DNA of 64,000 bases from Rhodothermia bacterium (GTDB taxonomy: Bacteria > Bacteroidota > Rhodothermia > Rhodothermales > UBA2364), in contig JAFLBZ010000018.1 in assembly GCA_017303715.1 (NCBI GenBank), positions 18,395 through 82,394 on the forward strand. Direction: 5' to 3'. The notes under the pieces were generated by a model that was given only the letters and a program-made list of their open reading frames with translations, made no database searches and was not told the origin of the DNA. Positions within the stretch are counted from its first letter, which is position 1. Each line of letters begins with the position of its first letter. This document shows, piece after piece, positions 26,201-41,200 of the stretch. The position numbers were made by a program, and so were the translations under genes.

Positions 26201-29200
26201 TTGCCTTCGGGTCAATCTGCAATGTTGCAAATTGCGGCAACGGTGGCTTCCTCTGGTAGCCTTTCCAATACGGCAACCGTTTCAAATTCTCCAGAAACCG
26301 ATCCAATTTCTTCCAACAACAGCTCGACGGCCACGATTAGCGGGACGTCAGTTACGAGTACCCCTGTTGCGGATGTTGAAGTTGCCAAGACTGCGGATAA
26401 TTTACTCCCAACCGTAGGTGGTACGGTTAATTTCACGGTAATGGTTCGGAATAATGGGCCAGATACGGCAACTGGTCTCCAGTTAACAGATGTTTTTCCG
26501 GCGGGTCTTACCTTAGCCCAATCCAGTACCACGCAAGGGACGTTCTCTTCAAATATTTGGAATGTGGGCAGTTTGCCAGTGGGTGGTACAGCTACCTTGC
26601 AGTTGGCAACAACGGTTGTTAATGCTGGCGTCATTACCAATAGTATTTCTGTTACGGCGCAAACCGAAACCGATCCAATTTCCGCCAACAACAGTTCTTC
26701 GGTGACGATTAATGGACAGAATGGTGCTGATTTGAACATCGTCAAGACGTCTTCCACACTGACGCCTTTGGTTGGGGATACGGTGACTTATACAGTTACG
26801 GTTACGAATAATGGCCCAGCAGTTGCGAGTGCAGTTCAGGTGGCAGATGTTTTGCCGGCGCAAGTGAGCATGGTAACGAGTTCGGCAACACGCGGTAGTT
26901 ATGCGGCAGGCGTTTGGACGATCGGTACGATGGCTGTTGGCCAGACGGAAGTTTTGACGATTGCGGTGACGGTAGGTTCAGCCGGAAGCATCACGAATAC
27001 TGCTGTTGTTTCTTCGTCGAATCCAGACCCACAGGCGGCAAACAACACCTCGACGAGTACGATGTTGGCTACCACGCCTACAGTTCCGACAACGGCAGAT
27101 GTCTCGGTGAAGAAGACGGTGGATAGATTGACGGCGAATGTGGGTGATATTGTGACGTTTACGGTTCAGGTAGAGAATCATGGGCCGATTACAGCGACTG
27201 GCGTTTCGGTGACGGAGTCTATTCCGGCAGGATTGACGTTGGTGCAGACCTCGATGACGCAAGGGACATATAACACAGGAACCAACACATGGACGGTTGG
27301 CAGTTTGCCGATTGGCCAAAGTTCGGTCTTGCAGTTGGCGATGCGGGTGACGGCGACGGGTGTTCAGACGAATAGTGTAACCTTAACAACGACGACCAGC
27401 GATCCTGTTTCGGGCAACAATACATCGTCGGCCTCGGTGAATGCTTCGGAAGGGGCGGATGTTCAGGTGACGAAGACGGTAGATCGTGTTCGGTTTAATA
27501 CGGGCGAACTTGCAACATTTAATATAGTGGTGAAGAACAATGGCCCGAATGCAACGAGTGCTTTGGTGGTTCGTGATTTGTTGCCGAGTGGTTTGTCGTT
27601 GGTGCAAGCGAATGCAAGCCAAGGGACCTATACGGCTGGTACAGGCGATTGGGCGATTGGTGCGCTTCCGGTTGGCCAATCGGTGGTATTGCAATTGGTA
27701 GCAACGGTTGGTAATACGGGCGCGATGACGAATACGGCGTCGGTACTTTCGGCCACACCTTCGGATCCGGTTTCGGCGAACAACAGCTCCTCGGTGACAC
27801 TAAATGGTCAGACGGTATCGGATTTAGCGATCAAGAAGACAGCAGATAAATTGACGGCAGTTGTTGGAGAGACGGTTACGTTTATGGTAACGGTTACGAA
27901 TTATGGCCCGAACGATGCAAGTTCAGTTACGGTGAATGATGTTGTTCCGGCAGGCATTACGCTTGTCTCTACGAATCCAAGTCAGGGTAGTTATGCGGCA
28001 AACGTGTGGACGGTAGGAACCTTGCCTTCCGGTCAGAGTGCGATGATGACAATGACGGGCACGGTGAATACAACGGGTGCGATTACCAATACGGCCTCAA
28101 CCACCCATGCCAACGACCCGCAATCCGCCAACAACAGTTCTTCGGTGACGATTAACGCAACACAATCTTCAGACATCGCCGTAGCAAAATCCGTTGATAA
28201 ATTGGTGGTGAGCCAAAATGAAGTGGTTACATTTACCATTACAGCCACAAACAATGGTCCCAGCAATGCAACTGCTGTCACTGTTACTGATTTGTTGCCC
28301 ACTGCAAACTTTACGATTGTTCAAGCAAGTGCCTCCAATGGAACCTATACCAATGGAACGGGCGTTTGGAACATCGGTGCGCTTGCAAAAGGCCAAACGG
28401 CAACGCTTCAGATTGCAGCACGGGTACTAACCACAGGTGCGCTAACAAATACAGCTACCCGTACCTCGACGACACCCTCCGATAACCAATCGGCAAATGA
28501 TGTGGCAACTGTCACTATCAATGCTTCTAATCAATCCGACTTGGCGGTCACAAAGACGGTGGACAAAGTATCGGTCAATGTGGGCGAAACCGTGACGTAT
28601 TTGGTTACGGTTAAGAACTTCGGTCCTAATACAGCCACTTCTGTGACGTTGAATGACCTTTTGCCCGGAACATTAACCCTGAGCCAAGCGAACGTTTCAC
28701 AAGGAAGTTATGTGGCGGGTACTGGCGTTTGGACGGTGGGTGATATTGCGCTTGGACAACAAGCAACCTTAATGTTAACTGCAACCGTGAACGCTACGGG
28801 GGCAATTACCAATACGGCTTCGGTGGTTTATGCCAACGACCCGATTACGTCCAACAATACAGGTACGGTGATCATTAATGCGGCACAAATGGCAGACCTT
28901 TCCGTTCGTAAGGTGCCCGATAACCTCAATCCGTCTGTTTCGGACAAAATAACCTATACTGTAACGGTCACCAATCATGGGCCGAATACCGCGAATAGTG
29001 TCGTTGTTACGGATATGTTACCCTCTAACCTGACGTACATTCAATATTCGGCGACACAGGGCAGTTATAACAATACAACCGGATTGTGGAACATCGGAAG
29101 TATCCCCGCCGGTCAACATGTCGTGATGTTGATTACGGCACGGGTAAATGCTACCGGAGTGATTACCAACACCGCCACCATTACCTCTTCTAGTTTGACT

Positions 29201-32200
29201 GATCCTGTCTCGGCCAATAATACCAGTACTGCTTTGGTGAATGGCTTTGAAACGGTGGACATGCAGGTCATCAAAACCGCAAGCAATTATTCTCCTCGTG
29301 TTGGGGATGTGGTCGTCTATACCGTGACGGTTCTGAACAACGGGCCAAGCCCAGCAACCAATGTTACTGTGAATGAACCCCTGCCGGCAGCGCTGCGTTT
29401 GATCCAGTCTAACCCTTCTAAGGGAACGTATAACAGCACAACAGGCGTTTGGACGATTGGCAATTTGCCTGCCGGACAGTCCGTCGTTATGTATTTGGTT
29501 ACACAAGTTCGTACACGCGGAACGATTCTAAATACGGCTACCGTTACTTCCACCCAAACCGACTCTGACAGCGGAAACAATACTGGTGAAACATCCATTG
29601 ATGACCCCGAATCGGCTGATCTTTCGGTTATGAAAACCGTTGATAACCTCGTCCCGCGTCAAGGTGAGACAGTGAACTTCACCATTACGGTTCGGAACTA
29701 TGGGCCAGATGATGCTGCTGGTGTTACGGTGACCGACCTCTTGCCTGCGACGGACTTTACCATTCTTCAATCTAATGTTACGCAAGGGACATACAACAGT
29801 ACAACTGGTGTTTGGACAGTGGGCAATGTGCCCTTAGGGCAACTGGCTGTGCTTCAGGTTGCAGCCCAAGTTCGGACGATAGGTACTTTAACAAATACGG
29901 CAACCGTTTCTGGAACGTACCCAGACCCCCAATCGGACAACAACACCTCGGTTGCACGGGTGAATGCCAGCAATGCCGCAGACTTGGCGGTGTACAAAAC
30001 GGTGGATAATCTTATCCCAAACACGGGTGAGACAATTACTTATACCGTTCGCGTTACCAACAATGGCCCGAACAATGCCACCGCAGTTACGCTTACGGAT
30101 GCCATTCCAGTTGGGTTGACCCTTCAAGCGAGTTCGGCTACCCGTGGCACTTATGCGGCAGGTATTTGGACTATCGGTGATATTCCCGTTGGTCAAACCG
30201 AGACGTTACAAATTGCCGCGCGAGTAGATCAGGCTGGAGCGATTGCCAATACCGCATTGCTGATTTATGCAAACGATCCGATTACCGCAAACAATACCTC
30301 TACTGCCACCATCAATGCCGCTACGGCTGCCGATCTTTCCCTTGCCAAAACAGTGGATACGGCAGTGGCCAAGGTAGATGATGTGGTGAACTTTACCGTA
30401 ACGGTGACCAATCATGGCCCGAACAATGCCACCTCGGTCTCGGTGGTTGATACGCTCCCTGCCGGACTTCAATTGGTGCAAGGCAACGTAACGGCTGGAA
30501 CCTTAACAGGAACCTCTTGGGCCATTCCGAGCCTTTCCGCTGGCCAGACCGCCACGTTAACCCTTGCCGCACGGGTATTGACTGCCGGAAGTCATACCAA
30601 TACGGCGCAAGTTTCTTCTGCAACCACCGATCCGCAATCGGCGAACAACAATTCGGCAGCAACCGTTAGTACGTCTTTGAATGCAGATGTGGGCATTGCG
30701 AAAATGGTGAACAACCTAACGCCGCGTGTGGGTGAAAACGTAACGTGGACGATCACCGTAACCAATTATGGCCCGAATAATGCGACGGGCGTAGTGGCGA
30801 CGGAGTCGCTCCCTACAGGACTTACGTTGGTACAGAGTTCTGCAACACAAGGCAGTTACAATACCGGAACCAACCAGTGGACGATTGGCAACTTACCAGC
30901 CGGACAAAGCGCCGTGCTTCAATTGGCCACCACCGTTACCCAAACGGGTGCATTGACCAATAGCATCGCCGTTACGCGCAATGAAACCGACAACAATGCG
31001 GCCAACAACAGCTCCGCCGCTACGGTCAATGCCAACAATGCAGCCGATCTCACGGTTGCCAAAACAGCCAATAACCTCTTGCCAACCGCCGGACAACAAG
31101 TAACCTTTACCGTCGCCGTTAGGAACAATGGCCCCAATCCTGCGACAAATGTGCGGGTTGCCGATACAGTCCCTGCAGGCATGACCTTGGTACAAACAAG
31201 CGCCACACAAGGCGCATACAGTACCGGAACAAGCCAGTGGACGATTGGCAATATGGCCGTTGGTGATGTGGCGATTCTGACCATGATTGCAACGGTTAAT
31301 ACCGCTACAACGGGCGCACTTGTGAATACAGCAACCGTAAGCAACTCCCCCGAAACCGACCCCATTAGTGCCAACAATACCTCTTCTGTTACCTTAAATG
31401 CTGCTGCACAAGTGGCCGATTTGGAGGTGCGGAAAACCGTAGATAAATTGGTGGCCATCCGTGATGAATTGGTAACGTTTACGGTAACTGTCCATAATTA
31501 TGGGCCAAATGATGCACAAAATGTGAGCATTGCCGATAACGTTCCAGCAGGCACTACTTTGGTTAACAGCAATGCAACACAAGGGACTTATGCTGCCAAT
31601 ATTTGGACAATCGGAACCATTCCTGTGGGGCGGAGCGTGTCTTTGGTGATGTTGGGACGGGTAACGGCCACAAGTGGCGTCATCACCAATACCGCCGCAG
31701 TGATCTCTAATCCGCTCACGACAACGGATCCGGTAGGCTTTAACAATACGTCCTCGGTATCGGTCAATGCCAGCGAGGCGGCTGATCTTGCGATTGCCAA
31801 AACGGTAGATCGTTTGGTGGCCAATGTAAATGATGTGGTCACCTTTACGGTTTCGGTAAGCAATCGTGGCCCGAACCAAGCCAATAGCGTTTCGGTGAAT
31901 GACCTATTGAATAGCACCTCCTTTACCTTCCTACAGGCTAATACCACCAAAGGAGCCTATGACAGCAATACGGGCATTTGGTCGGTAGGCTCCATGACCG
32001 CAGGCGAGACCGTGACATTACAATTGGCTGCACGGGTAATTGCAACGGGTTCGCGCACCAATACCGCAACAGTTACTTCCGCGACCAATGATCCACAACT
32101 GTCCGACAATTCCTCCTCTGCTACGGTCAATGCAACGAATGTGTCGGATGTTGTTGTTACCAAAACCGTAGATAAGCCCAAAGCCAATGTGGGTGAAACC

Positions 32201-35200
32201 GTGACGTTTACCGTTACCGTAACGAATTTTGGCCCGAACACAGCGACTACACTTACCCTAAACGAAGTCTTCTCGACGGCTGCGCTTACGCTTGTACAAA
32301 CAAATGTAACACAAGGAACCTATAATACAGGGTCTAATGTATGGACGATCGGCGACTTGGCAACCGGACGTAGTGTGGTTCTACAACTCACCGGAACCAT
32401 TGCCGCCGCCGGAAGCGTCACCAATACCGCCAGTGTGACCTATGCCAACGATCCGCAAAACGCCAACAACAGTTCTTCCGCTACGGTGAATGCAACGCAA
32501 GCAGCAGATATTGCCGTAACCAAAACGACGGATAAATTGGTGGTGAACACGAACGAAGTGGTTACGTTTACGGTACGTGCCACAAACAATGGCCCAAATG
32601 ATGCGACGGCGCTAACCATTACCGATCTCTTACCTACAGCCACATACACCATTGTCTCCTCCAGCCCATCGCTTGGGAGTTACAACTCCACAACGGGTGC
32701 ATGGACGATGGCCGGTCTTCCGGTGGGTTCTACGGCTATTTTGCAAATTGCAGCCCGCGTCTTGGTTGCCGGAACGATGGGTAACACTGCTACCGTGTCC
32801 TCCGTTTCACCTTCCGACCTGATCAGCGCCAATAACACGGCGTCGGTTACATTGAACAGCAGTACGGCCTCAGACTTGGCGTTGGCAAAAACCGTGGATC
32901 GCTTGGTAGCCAATGTAAATGATGTGGTGACGTTTACCGTAACGCTGCGGAACAATGGCCCGAATGCCGCAACTTCGGTAAATGTAAACGATGTGATTCC
33001 GGCAGGATTTACCCTTTTGCAGTCCGCTGCTACACAAGGAACCTATGCGGCCAATGTTTGGGCGGTGGGTGATTTGCCGGTAGGAACCGTGGCAACCTTG
33101 CAAATGGCAGGCCGCCTCACAACAACGGGTGCGATCTCGAATACGGCTTCGGTGTCTTATGCCAACGACCCCATCACAGCCAACAACAGCTCGACGGCAA
33201 CGGTGAATGCGGCGCAAGCGGCTGATATTGCCGTAACCAAATCGGTGGATAAGCTAGTGGTGAACACCAACGAAGTGGTCACGTTTACCGTTACCGCAAC
33301 CAACAACGGCCCCAATGATGCCTCGGTGGTGCGGATTACCGACCTCTTGCCAAGTGCGAACTTCACCATCGTTACCGCAAGCCCATCCGTTGGGACGTAT
33401 GCCAATGGTTCTGGATTATGGGATGTGGGTGCTCTGACGGTCGGCCAGACAGCCACGCTCCAAATTGCTGCACGGGTACTAACAACAGGTGCATTAACCA
33501 ATACGGCTACCCGTACCACAACCACGCCCGCCGACCCGATATCGGCCAATGACATTGCTATGGCAACCATCAACGCCAGTACGGGCGCGGATATGCAGAT
33601 CACCAAAACCGTGGATAAAGCTGCTCCCACGACAGGCGAGACCGTCACCTTTACCGTCACCGTTCGGAACAATGGCCCCAATACCGCCAGTGCAGTTACT
33701 GTGACCGATGTGTTCCCCGGTACGGCGCAACTCACTTTATTACAAGCTAACGTAACACGAGGCACATATAATTCGGGTTCCTCGCCCCATGTTTGGACGC
33801 TGGGAGATATGGCCGTAGGTCAGACGGAGACGTTAACACTCACCGCACGGGTGATTGGCTCCGGCTCGATGGTCAATACAGCTACCGTAAATACCACCAC
33901 CTCCGATCCGGTGTCGTCAAATAACAGTTCTTCAGCCGCCATTAATTCGGGGAATAATGCGGATATTTCGGTTGCAAAGACCTTAGACAAACTCACCGCC
34001 AACACAAGTGAAATTGTCACCTATACGGTTACGGTTAGGAACAATGGCCCGGCACAAGCCACAGGTCTAACAGTACGCGACGTATTACCGGCAGGCGTCC
34101 AATATGTAAACGCCACCGCTACACAAGGCAGTTACACTTCTGGCTCCGGAGATTGGAGTATTGGAACCCTTCCGGTTGGGCAAGCGGTTGTCTTGCAGAT
34201 TTCGGCACGGGTTACATCTACAAGCGGTACGATTGCGAACACGGCTTCTGTCACCGCCTTGACCGAGACCGACCCTGTTTCGTCCAATAACACTTCTACG
34301 GCGATTCTTAATGCCACCCAAGGCGCAGATATTGCTGTTAGCAAAGCGGTCAACAATGTTTCTCCGCAGATTGGGGATTTGGTGACATTTACCGTTACGG
34401 TTCAGAACTTTGGCCCGAATACCGCGACCAACTTGGTGATCCGGGACAACGTTCCGGGTGGAGTCACTTTGGTACAAGCCAATCCTTCGCGAGGAACATA
34501 TGCGGGCGGACTTTGGACGATTGGGACGCTTCCGGTAGGACAATCGGTTGTTTTAACGCTCAGCGGAACGGTCAATACAAACGGAACAATCACCAATACG
34601 GCATTGGTTGAGTCGGTTACAGAGACTGATCCTATTACGGCGAATAACACCTCTTCGGCATCGTTGAACTCAATTCGTGCTGCGGATATTTCCGTCACTA
34701 AATCGGTGGATAACCTCACGCCAAGAGTAGGTGACATCATCAGTTATGTGGTCACGGTACACAATGCTGGTCCCTCGATTGCGAACAACGTTCGGGTTCA
34801 GGACATCCTACCCAGCACCACATCGCTCACGCAGGCCAGTCCGTCACTTGGAACGTTTGGCGGTTCTACTTGGAATGTAGGCACTTTGGCTGTAGGTCAA
34901 ACGGCAGTCATGCAAATCTTGGCGACGGTCAATGCTTTGGGCGGCGGAGTGAACATCGTAACTGCCAGTGCGACGGAGACCGATCCACAGACGTCGAACA
35001 ATACGGCGAGTGCTGCGATCAATGCAGGTGTACAAATGGCTGACCTTTCGGTTCAAAAGGCAGTGGACAAACTGACGGCAATCGTTGGGGAGACGGTGAC
35101 TTATACGGTTGTGCTGCACAACTATGGACCAAACACGGCCACTAATGTAAATGTTACGGATACGGTTCCGGGTGCATTAACTGGTGCGGTTTATAATGTC

Positions 35201-38200
35201 TCCACTGGAGCGTATGACGGTAGCAACTGGACTATTACATCACTTCCGGCAGGCCAATCGGCCACACTCCAGATCACCGGCACGGTTAATGCAACCGGCA
35301 CAATCACGAATACGGCCACGGTTTCGTCGTCAATTTTTGATCCTGTGAACTCCAATAACACCAGCCGTGCATCGGTGAATGCGAGTCGCTCGGCTGATGT
35401 ATCGGTTCGTAAGATGGTGGATAAATTGACCCCAATTACGGGTGAAACAATTACCTTTACCGTTACAGCGACGAACAATGGCCCCAATGTAGCGACGAAT
35501 GTGAATGTGACGGATAACCTTCCGGCAGGGCTGACGTTTGTGAATGCCAGCACCACGCAAGGCAGTTACAGCGGTGGGATATGGAGCATCGGCACATTGC
35601 CGGTGGGTCAATCTGTGGTGATGTTGATCTCGGCGACGGTAGGCAATACGGGCATGGTTGCCAATACGGCCACGATTTCGGCGACGGAGACCGATCCACA
35701 GACGTCAAATAATACCTCGATTGCCACAATTAATGCAAGCCGATCGGTGGACTTATCGGTCAACAAGACGGTGGATAACCTTAATCCGAAAGTGGGTGAT
35801 ACGATTGTTTATACCGTTACGGTGACCAACAATGGCCCGAACATTGCCACGAATGTGAGTGTGGCGGACAATGTGCCGAGCAATGTGACGATGATCAGCC
35901 AAACCACATCTCAAGGTACATACAATGGCAATATTTGGACGGTAGGCACGGTGCCCGTTGGTCAGACGGCTACCTTGGTATATGCCACCACTGTTCAGAA
36001 TGCCGGAAGCATCTTTAATACGGCAGTTGCCAGCGCCACCGAGACAGATCCGGTCATGGCAAACAACAACTCTGTAGTATCATTGAGTGCCACAAACCGG
36101 GCCGACCTCTCGGTACGTAAAACGGTAGATAATATTACCCCGAAAACGGGCGACAATGTGACGTTTACGGTAGCGGTAACGAACAATGGCCCGAATATGG
36201 CCACGAATGTAACGGTCGCGGATGCGTTGCCGGCAGGACTGACGTTGGTTCAAGCGAATGCCACCCAAGGCAGTTTTGCCGCAAATACGTGGACGATCGG
36301 CAGTCTTCCGGTGGGTCAATCGGTGATGATGACGCTTACGGTTACGGTTGGAAATACCGGTCAGATCACCAATCAGGCTACGGTATCAGGAACCGAGACC
36401 GATCCGGTTTCGGCGAACAATACGTCCTCGGTTTCGATCAATGCCACCCGTGCCGCCGATGTTGCGGTGGTGAAGACGGTGGATAACCTTGCACCGAAAA
36501 CGGGCGACAACGTGACCTATACGGTACGTGTAACGAACTTTGGCCCGAATACGGCCACCGGTGTTCAGGTTACGGACATGATTCCGGGTGGTATAACACT
36601 TGTTCAGAGCAATGTGACGCAAGGTTCTTATGTATCGGCAACGGGTCTCTGGACGGTAGGGAACTTGCCTGTCGGTCAATCGGCCTTGTTGACCATTACC
36701 GCTACAGCCAATACCACAGGCGTGGTGACGAATACGGCCAGCATCACCGCCGCAAATGAGACGGATCCTCAATCGGCAAACAACACCTCGAATGCAGCCA
36801 TAAATGTAAGTCGAGGTGCGGATATTGCGATCTATAAAACCGTTGATAAACTTACGCCGCGAACGGGCGAGACGGTGGTCTTTACCCTCGTTGTTCGGAA
36901 CTTTGGTCCTAATAATGCCACAACGGTTAGCGTGGCCGATGCTCTCCCAGCCGGTCTTACGCTCACCAACGCGACTGCAACGCGCGGTATTTACGCAGCC
37001 AATTCATGGAGCATTGGTACATTGGCAGTTGGTCAATCCGAGACCCTTCAAATCGCGGCGACGGTTGGTAATACCGGAACGATTACCAATACCGCAATAG
37101 CCTCGAATACGGCAGAGCCAGACCCGATTGCAGCCAACAATACCTCGTCCGCTACAATCAATGCCAGTACCTCGGCAGACCTTGCGGTGGCGAAAACGGT
37201 GGACAATGCCGCACCAAAACAAGGCGATACGGTGGTCTTCTCCGTGCGGGTTTTGAACAATGGCCCCAACAATGCTACAGGTGTTACCGTCAGTGATTTG
37301 CTTCCGACTGGACTCACATTGGTGCAAGCCAATGTCACGCAAGGTAGTTATGCAAGTGGGACGGGCGTTTGGACGATTGGAAGTTTACCAATAGGCCAAC
37401 AAGTGAACATGACCCTTACTGCACGGGTGAGTGGAACGGGCGTATTAACGAATACGGCCAGTATTCTATCCGCCAATGAACCTGATCCTCAAACCGCGAA
37501 CAATACTTCTTCGGCGAGTGTAAACAGTTCGGTTGGGGCTGATCTCTCGATTCAAAAAACAGTGGATAAATTGGATCCCAAAACGGGCGATACGGTGGTA
37601 TTTAGTGTCACCTTACGCAACAATGGCCCCAATACCGCAACGGGAATTGAAGTGACCGATCTGCTACCGGCTGGTCTGACGCTTCTCCAAGCGAATGCTT
37701 CTACCGGAACTTATACCGCAGGAACTGGTCGTTGGAATCTTACTTCGCTACCGGTAAACCAAATCGCTATCCTACAAATTGCGGCTCGTGTAGAAAATAC
37801 GGGGGCAATTACGAACACAGCGACGATTTCCGCCGCTACCGAAACCGACCCCGTTGCCGCCAACAACACCTCTTCGGCGGGCATTAATGTGAGCAAGGCC
37901 GCGGACGTATCGGTTGTTAAAATGGTGGATAAATTAGATCCCAAAACCGGTGATACCGTCGTCTTTAATGTGGTTGTTCGGAACGATGGTCCCAATCCAG
38001 CAACTGCTGTAACGGTAACGGATATACTGCCCGTCGGGGTTGTGCTGTTACAATCCAACACCACAAAAGGCAGTTATGTACCCGCAAGCGGCACATGGTC
38101 GGTGGGATCGTTAAACGTTGGCCAATCCGCGACCATGCAATTGGCTGTTCGCGTCGAAAATACGGGCGTCATTACAAATACGGCGACGGTGGCCAATCCT

Positions 38201-41200
38201 TCCGAACCAGACCCCATTCCCGCCAACAATACCTCGTCTGCTTCCATCAATGCAACCCGCGCAGCGGATGTGGCCGTAAGTAAATCGGTGGATCAATTGG
38301 CGCCGAAAACGGGCGATGTGGTGAACTTTACCGTAACCGTTCGGAACTTTGGCCCCAATTCGGCCACAAGTATCTCGGTGGTGGATGCCTTGCCTGCCGG
38401 ATTGACGCTGGTACAAGGTAATGTCTCACAAGGGAGTGTGACGGGCAGCACATGGACCATTGGAACGTTGAATGTAGGACAAGTTGCGGTTTGGCAGGTG
38501 GCGGCCCGTGTGGAAAATCCGGGGCAAATCACCAATACAGCCACTGTAAACAATCCTTCTGAACCGGATCCATTAGCGGCAAACAACACTTCTTCTGCTA
38601 CGATTAATGCCAGTCGAGGAGCAGACCTCTCGGTGAAAAAAACCGTAGATCAAGCAGCGCCAAAACAAGGGGATACCGTCAACTTTACGGTGAGTGTCCA
38701 TAACTATGGTCCCAATACCGCAACATCCGTTACGGTGAACGACATCTTGCCCGCAGGTCTAACGCTTGCTCAAGTGAACACCACAACAGGTAACTATGCC
38801 GCCAATGTTTGGACGGTTGGAGCCTTGCCTGTTGGACAATCGGCCACGATGGTTATTACTGCAACTGTTCTTTCGGCCACTCAGATCACCAATATAGCTA
38901 CAGTTTCCAATACGCCAGAAGCCGATCCGGTGTTGGGCAATAATACCTCGTCCGCAACCATAAATGCCACCCGTGCCGCTGATGTAGCCGTTACCAAAAC
39001 GGTGGATAAGTTGGACCCGAAAACAGGAGATACCGTCTTGTTCACGGTGACGGCACAGAACTATGGCCCGAATACCGCTAGCACCGTCAGTGTGGCGGAT
39101 GTCTTACCGGCAGGATTAACCCTCATACAAGCCAATGCCACACAAGGCGCATTTGTGTCCGGAACTGGAGTTTGGACGATTGGTAACCTGCCCGTTGGCC
39201 AATTGGCGGTCTTGCAAATTGCGGCTCGTGTAGAAAATACAGGCACGATTACCAATACGGCGACCATTGCCAATAACCCAGAGCCGGATCCGGTTGCAGC
39301 GAACAATACTTCTTCGGCCTCGATCAATGCCAGTCGTGCGGCTGATCTTTCAATCGCTAAAACGGTGGACATCGCCACACCAAAAACAGGAGATACGGTC
39401 GTATTCTCCATAGAGGTCACGAATAATGGCCCGAATCCGGCCACTACAGTTGCCGTAACGGATGCCATTCCTGCCGCCTTAACGTTGTTGCAGGCCAATG
39501 CCACGATCGGAACCTTTACGGGTTCTACTTGGACGATTGGAAACCTACCCGTAGGGCAAAAAGCACTCCTAAGACTCAGTGCAGTGGTGAACCAAACCGG
39601 AACGATTGTCAATACAGCAACCGTTGCGGCCACCGAGACCGATCCGGTTTCAGCAAACAATACCTCTACCGCAACCCTGAACGCCACCCGCGCAGCAGAC
39701 CTCTCCGTCGCAAAAACCGTGAGTAACCTCACGCCGCTCTTGGGCGATGTGGTCACCTTTAGTGTAACCGTTACCAACCATGGCCCCAATCCAGCCACAA
39801 CTGTTGCCGTTGCCGATTTGCTACCGGCAGGACTTACACTCCGTCAGGCCAATGCCACACAAGGCAGTTATGCGACGGGTGTATGGACGGTGGGCGTATT
39901 GCCCGTAGGTCAAAGTGCAGTATTGCAAGTGGCGGCCTTAGTAGATCAGGCTGTCCAGATCACCAATACAGCAACCGTGGCCAATCCGTCCGAGCCAGAC
40001 CCTGTTACGGCCAACAATACCTCATCGGCTACGATCAATGCCACAAGAGGTGCAGATGTGGCCTTGTACAAAACAGTAGATAAATTGACCCCGAATACGG
40101 GCGAACGGGTTACGTTTACCCTTACGGCACGGAACTTTGGCCCGAATACCGCAAGTGCGGTTAGCGTTACCGATCTGCTTCCAGCGGGTTTGACCTTTGT
40201 ATCGTCTTCGGCAACACGAGGAACATATGCCGCCGCAACTGGATTGTGGACGATTGGTTCACTCTCGGCTAATCAGTCCGAGATGTTGAACATTGTGGCA
40301 AGTGTGACAAATACGGGAACCATTGTCAACTCGGCAACCATTGCCAATAGCCCAGAACCGGATCCACAAACGGCAAATAATACAACAACTGCAACCATCA
40401 ATGCGGCAACGGCAGCCGACTTAGCCATCAGCAAAACCGTTGATGTCCTCGCACCGAAGGCAGGCGATACGATTACTTATACCGTAACACTACGCAACAA
40501 TGGCCCGAACAATGCCACTGGCGTAACGGTTGCAGACTTGGTTCCGAATGGCCTCACGCTCCTGCAATCCAGCCCAAGTCAGGGAACCTATACCACTGCC
40601 TCTGGAACATGGGCTATAGGTGCTTTGGCCAATGGTCAGGCCGTCACCTTGCAATTGGCGGCACGGGTGGACAATACGGGTTCTATCGTAAATACAGCCT
40701 CAATCACTGCCAGTGACCAACCCGATCCGATTACCTCAAACAACACCTCGGCGGCGTCTATTAATGGCTCCATTCGGGCGGATGTTCAGGTTTCCAAAAC
40801 CGTGGACAAGGCCACCCCGATCGTCGGCGAGACCGTTGTTTATACCGTTACCGTTCGCAATAATGGTCCGAATAATGCCACTGGATTGGCGGTTACGGAT
40901 CAACTTCCGGCGGGCTTAACGCTCCAAAATGCAACAGCCTCGCAAGGCACTTTTGTTGCGGGAACAGGCATCTGGACGATCGGAACCTTGCCCGTTGGAC
41001 AGTCCGTGACGCTTGCACTTTCGGCGCGGATAGATGCCTCTGGCGTCATCACCAATACTGCAAGTGTGAGTGCACAAACCGAGCCCGATCCGGTTGCCAA
41101 TAACAATACCTCAAATGCCATTCTTACGGCGGGCATACGTGCAGATGTGTCGGTTCGGAAGACGGTATCCAATCTCTCGCCCAAATTAGACGATGTGGTT

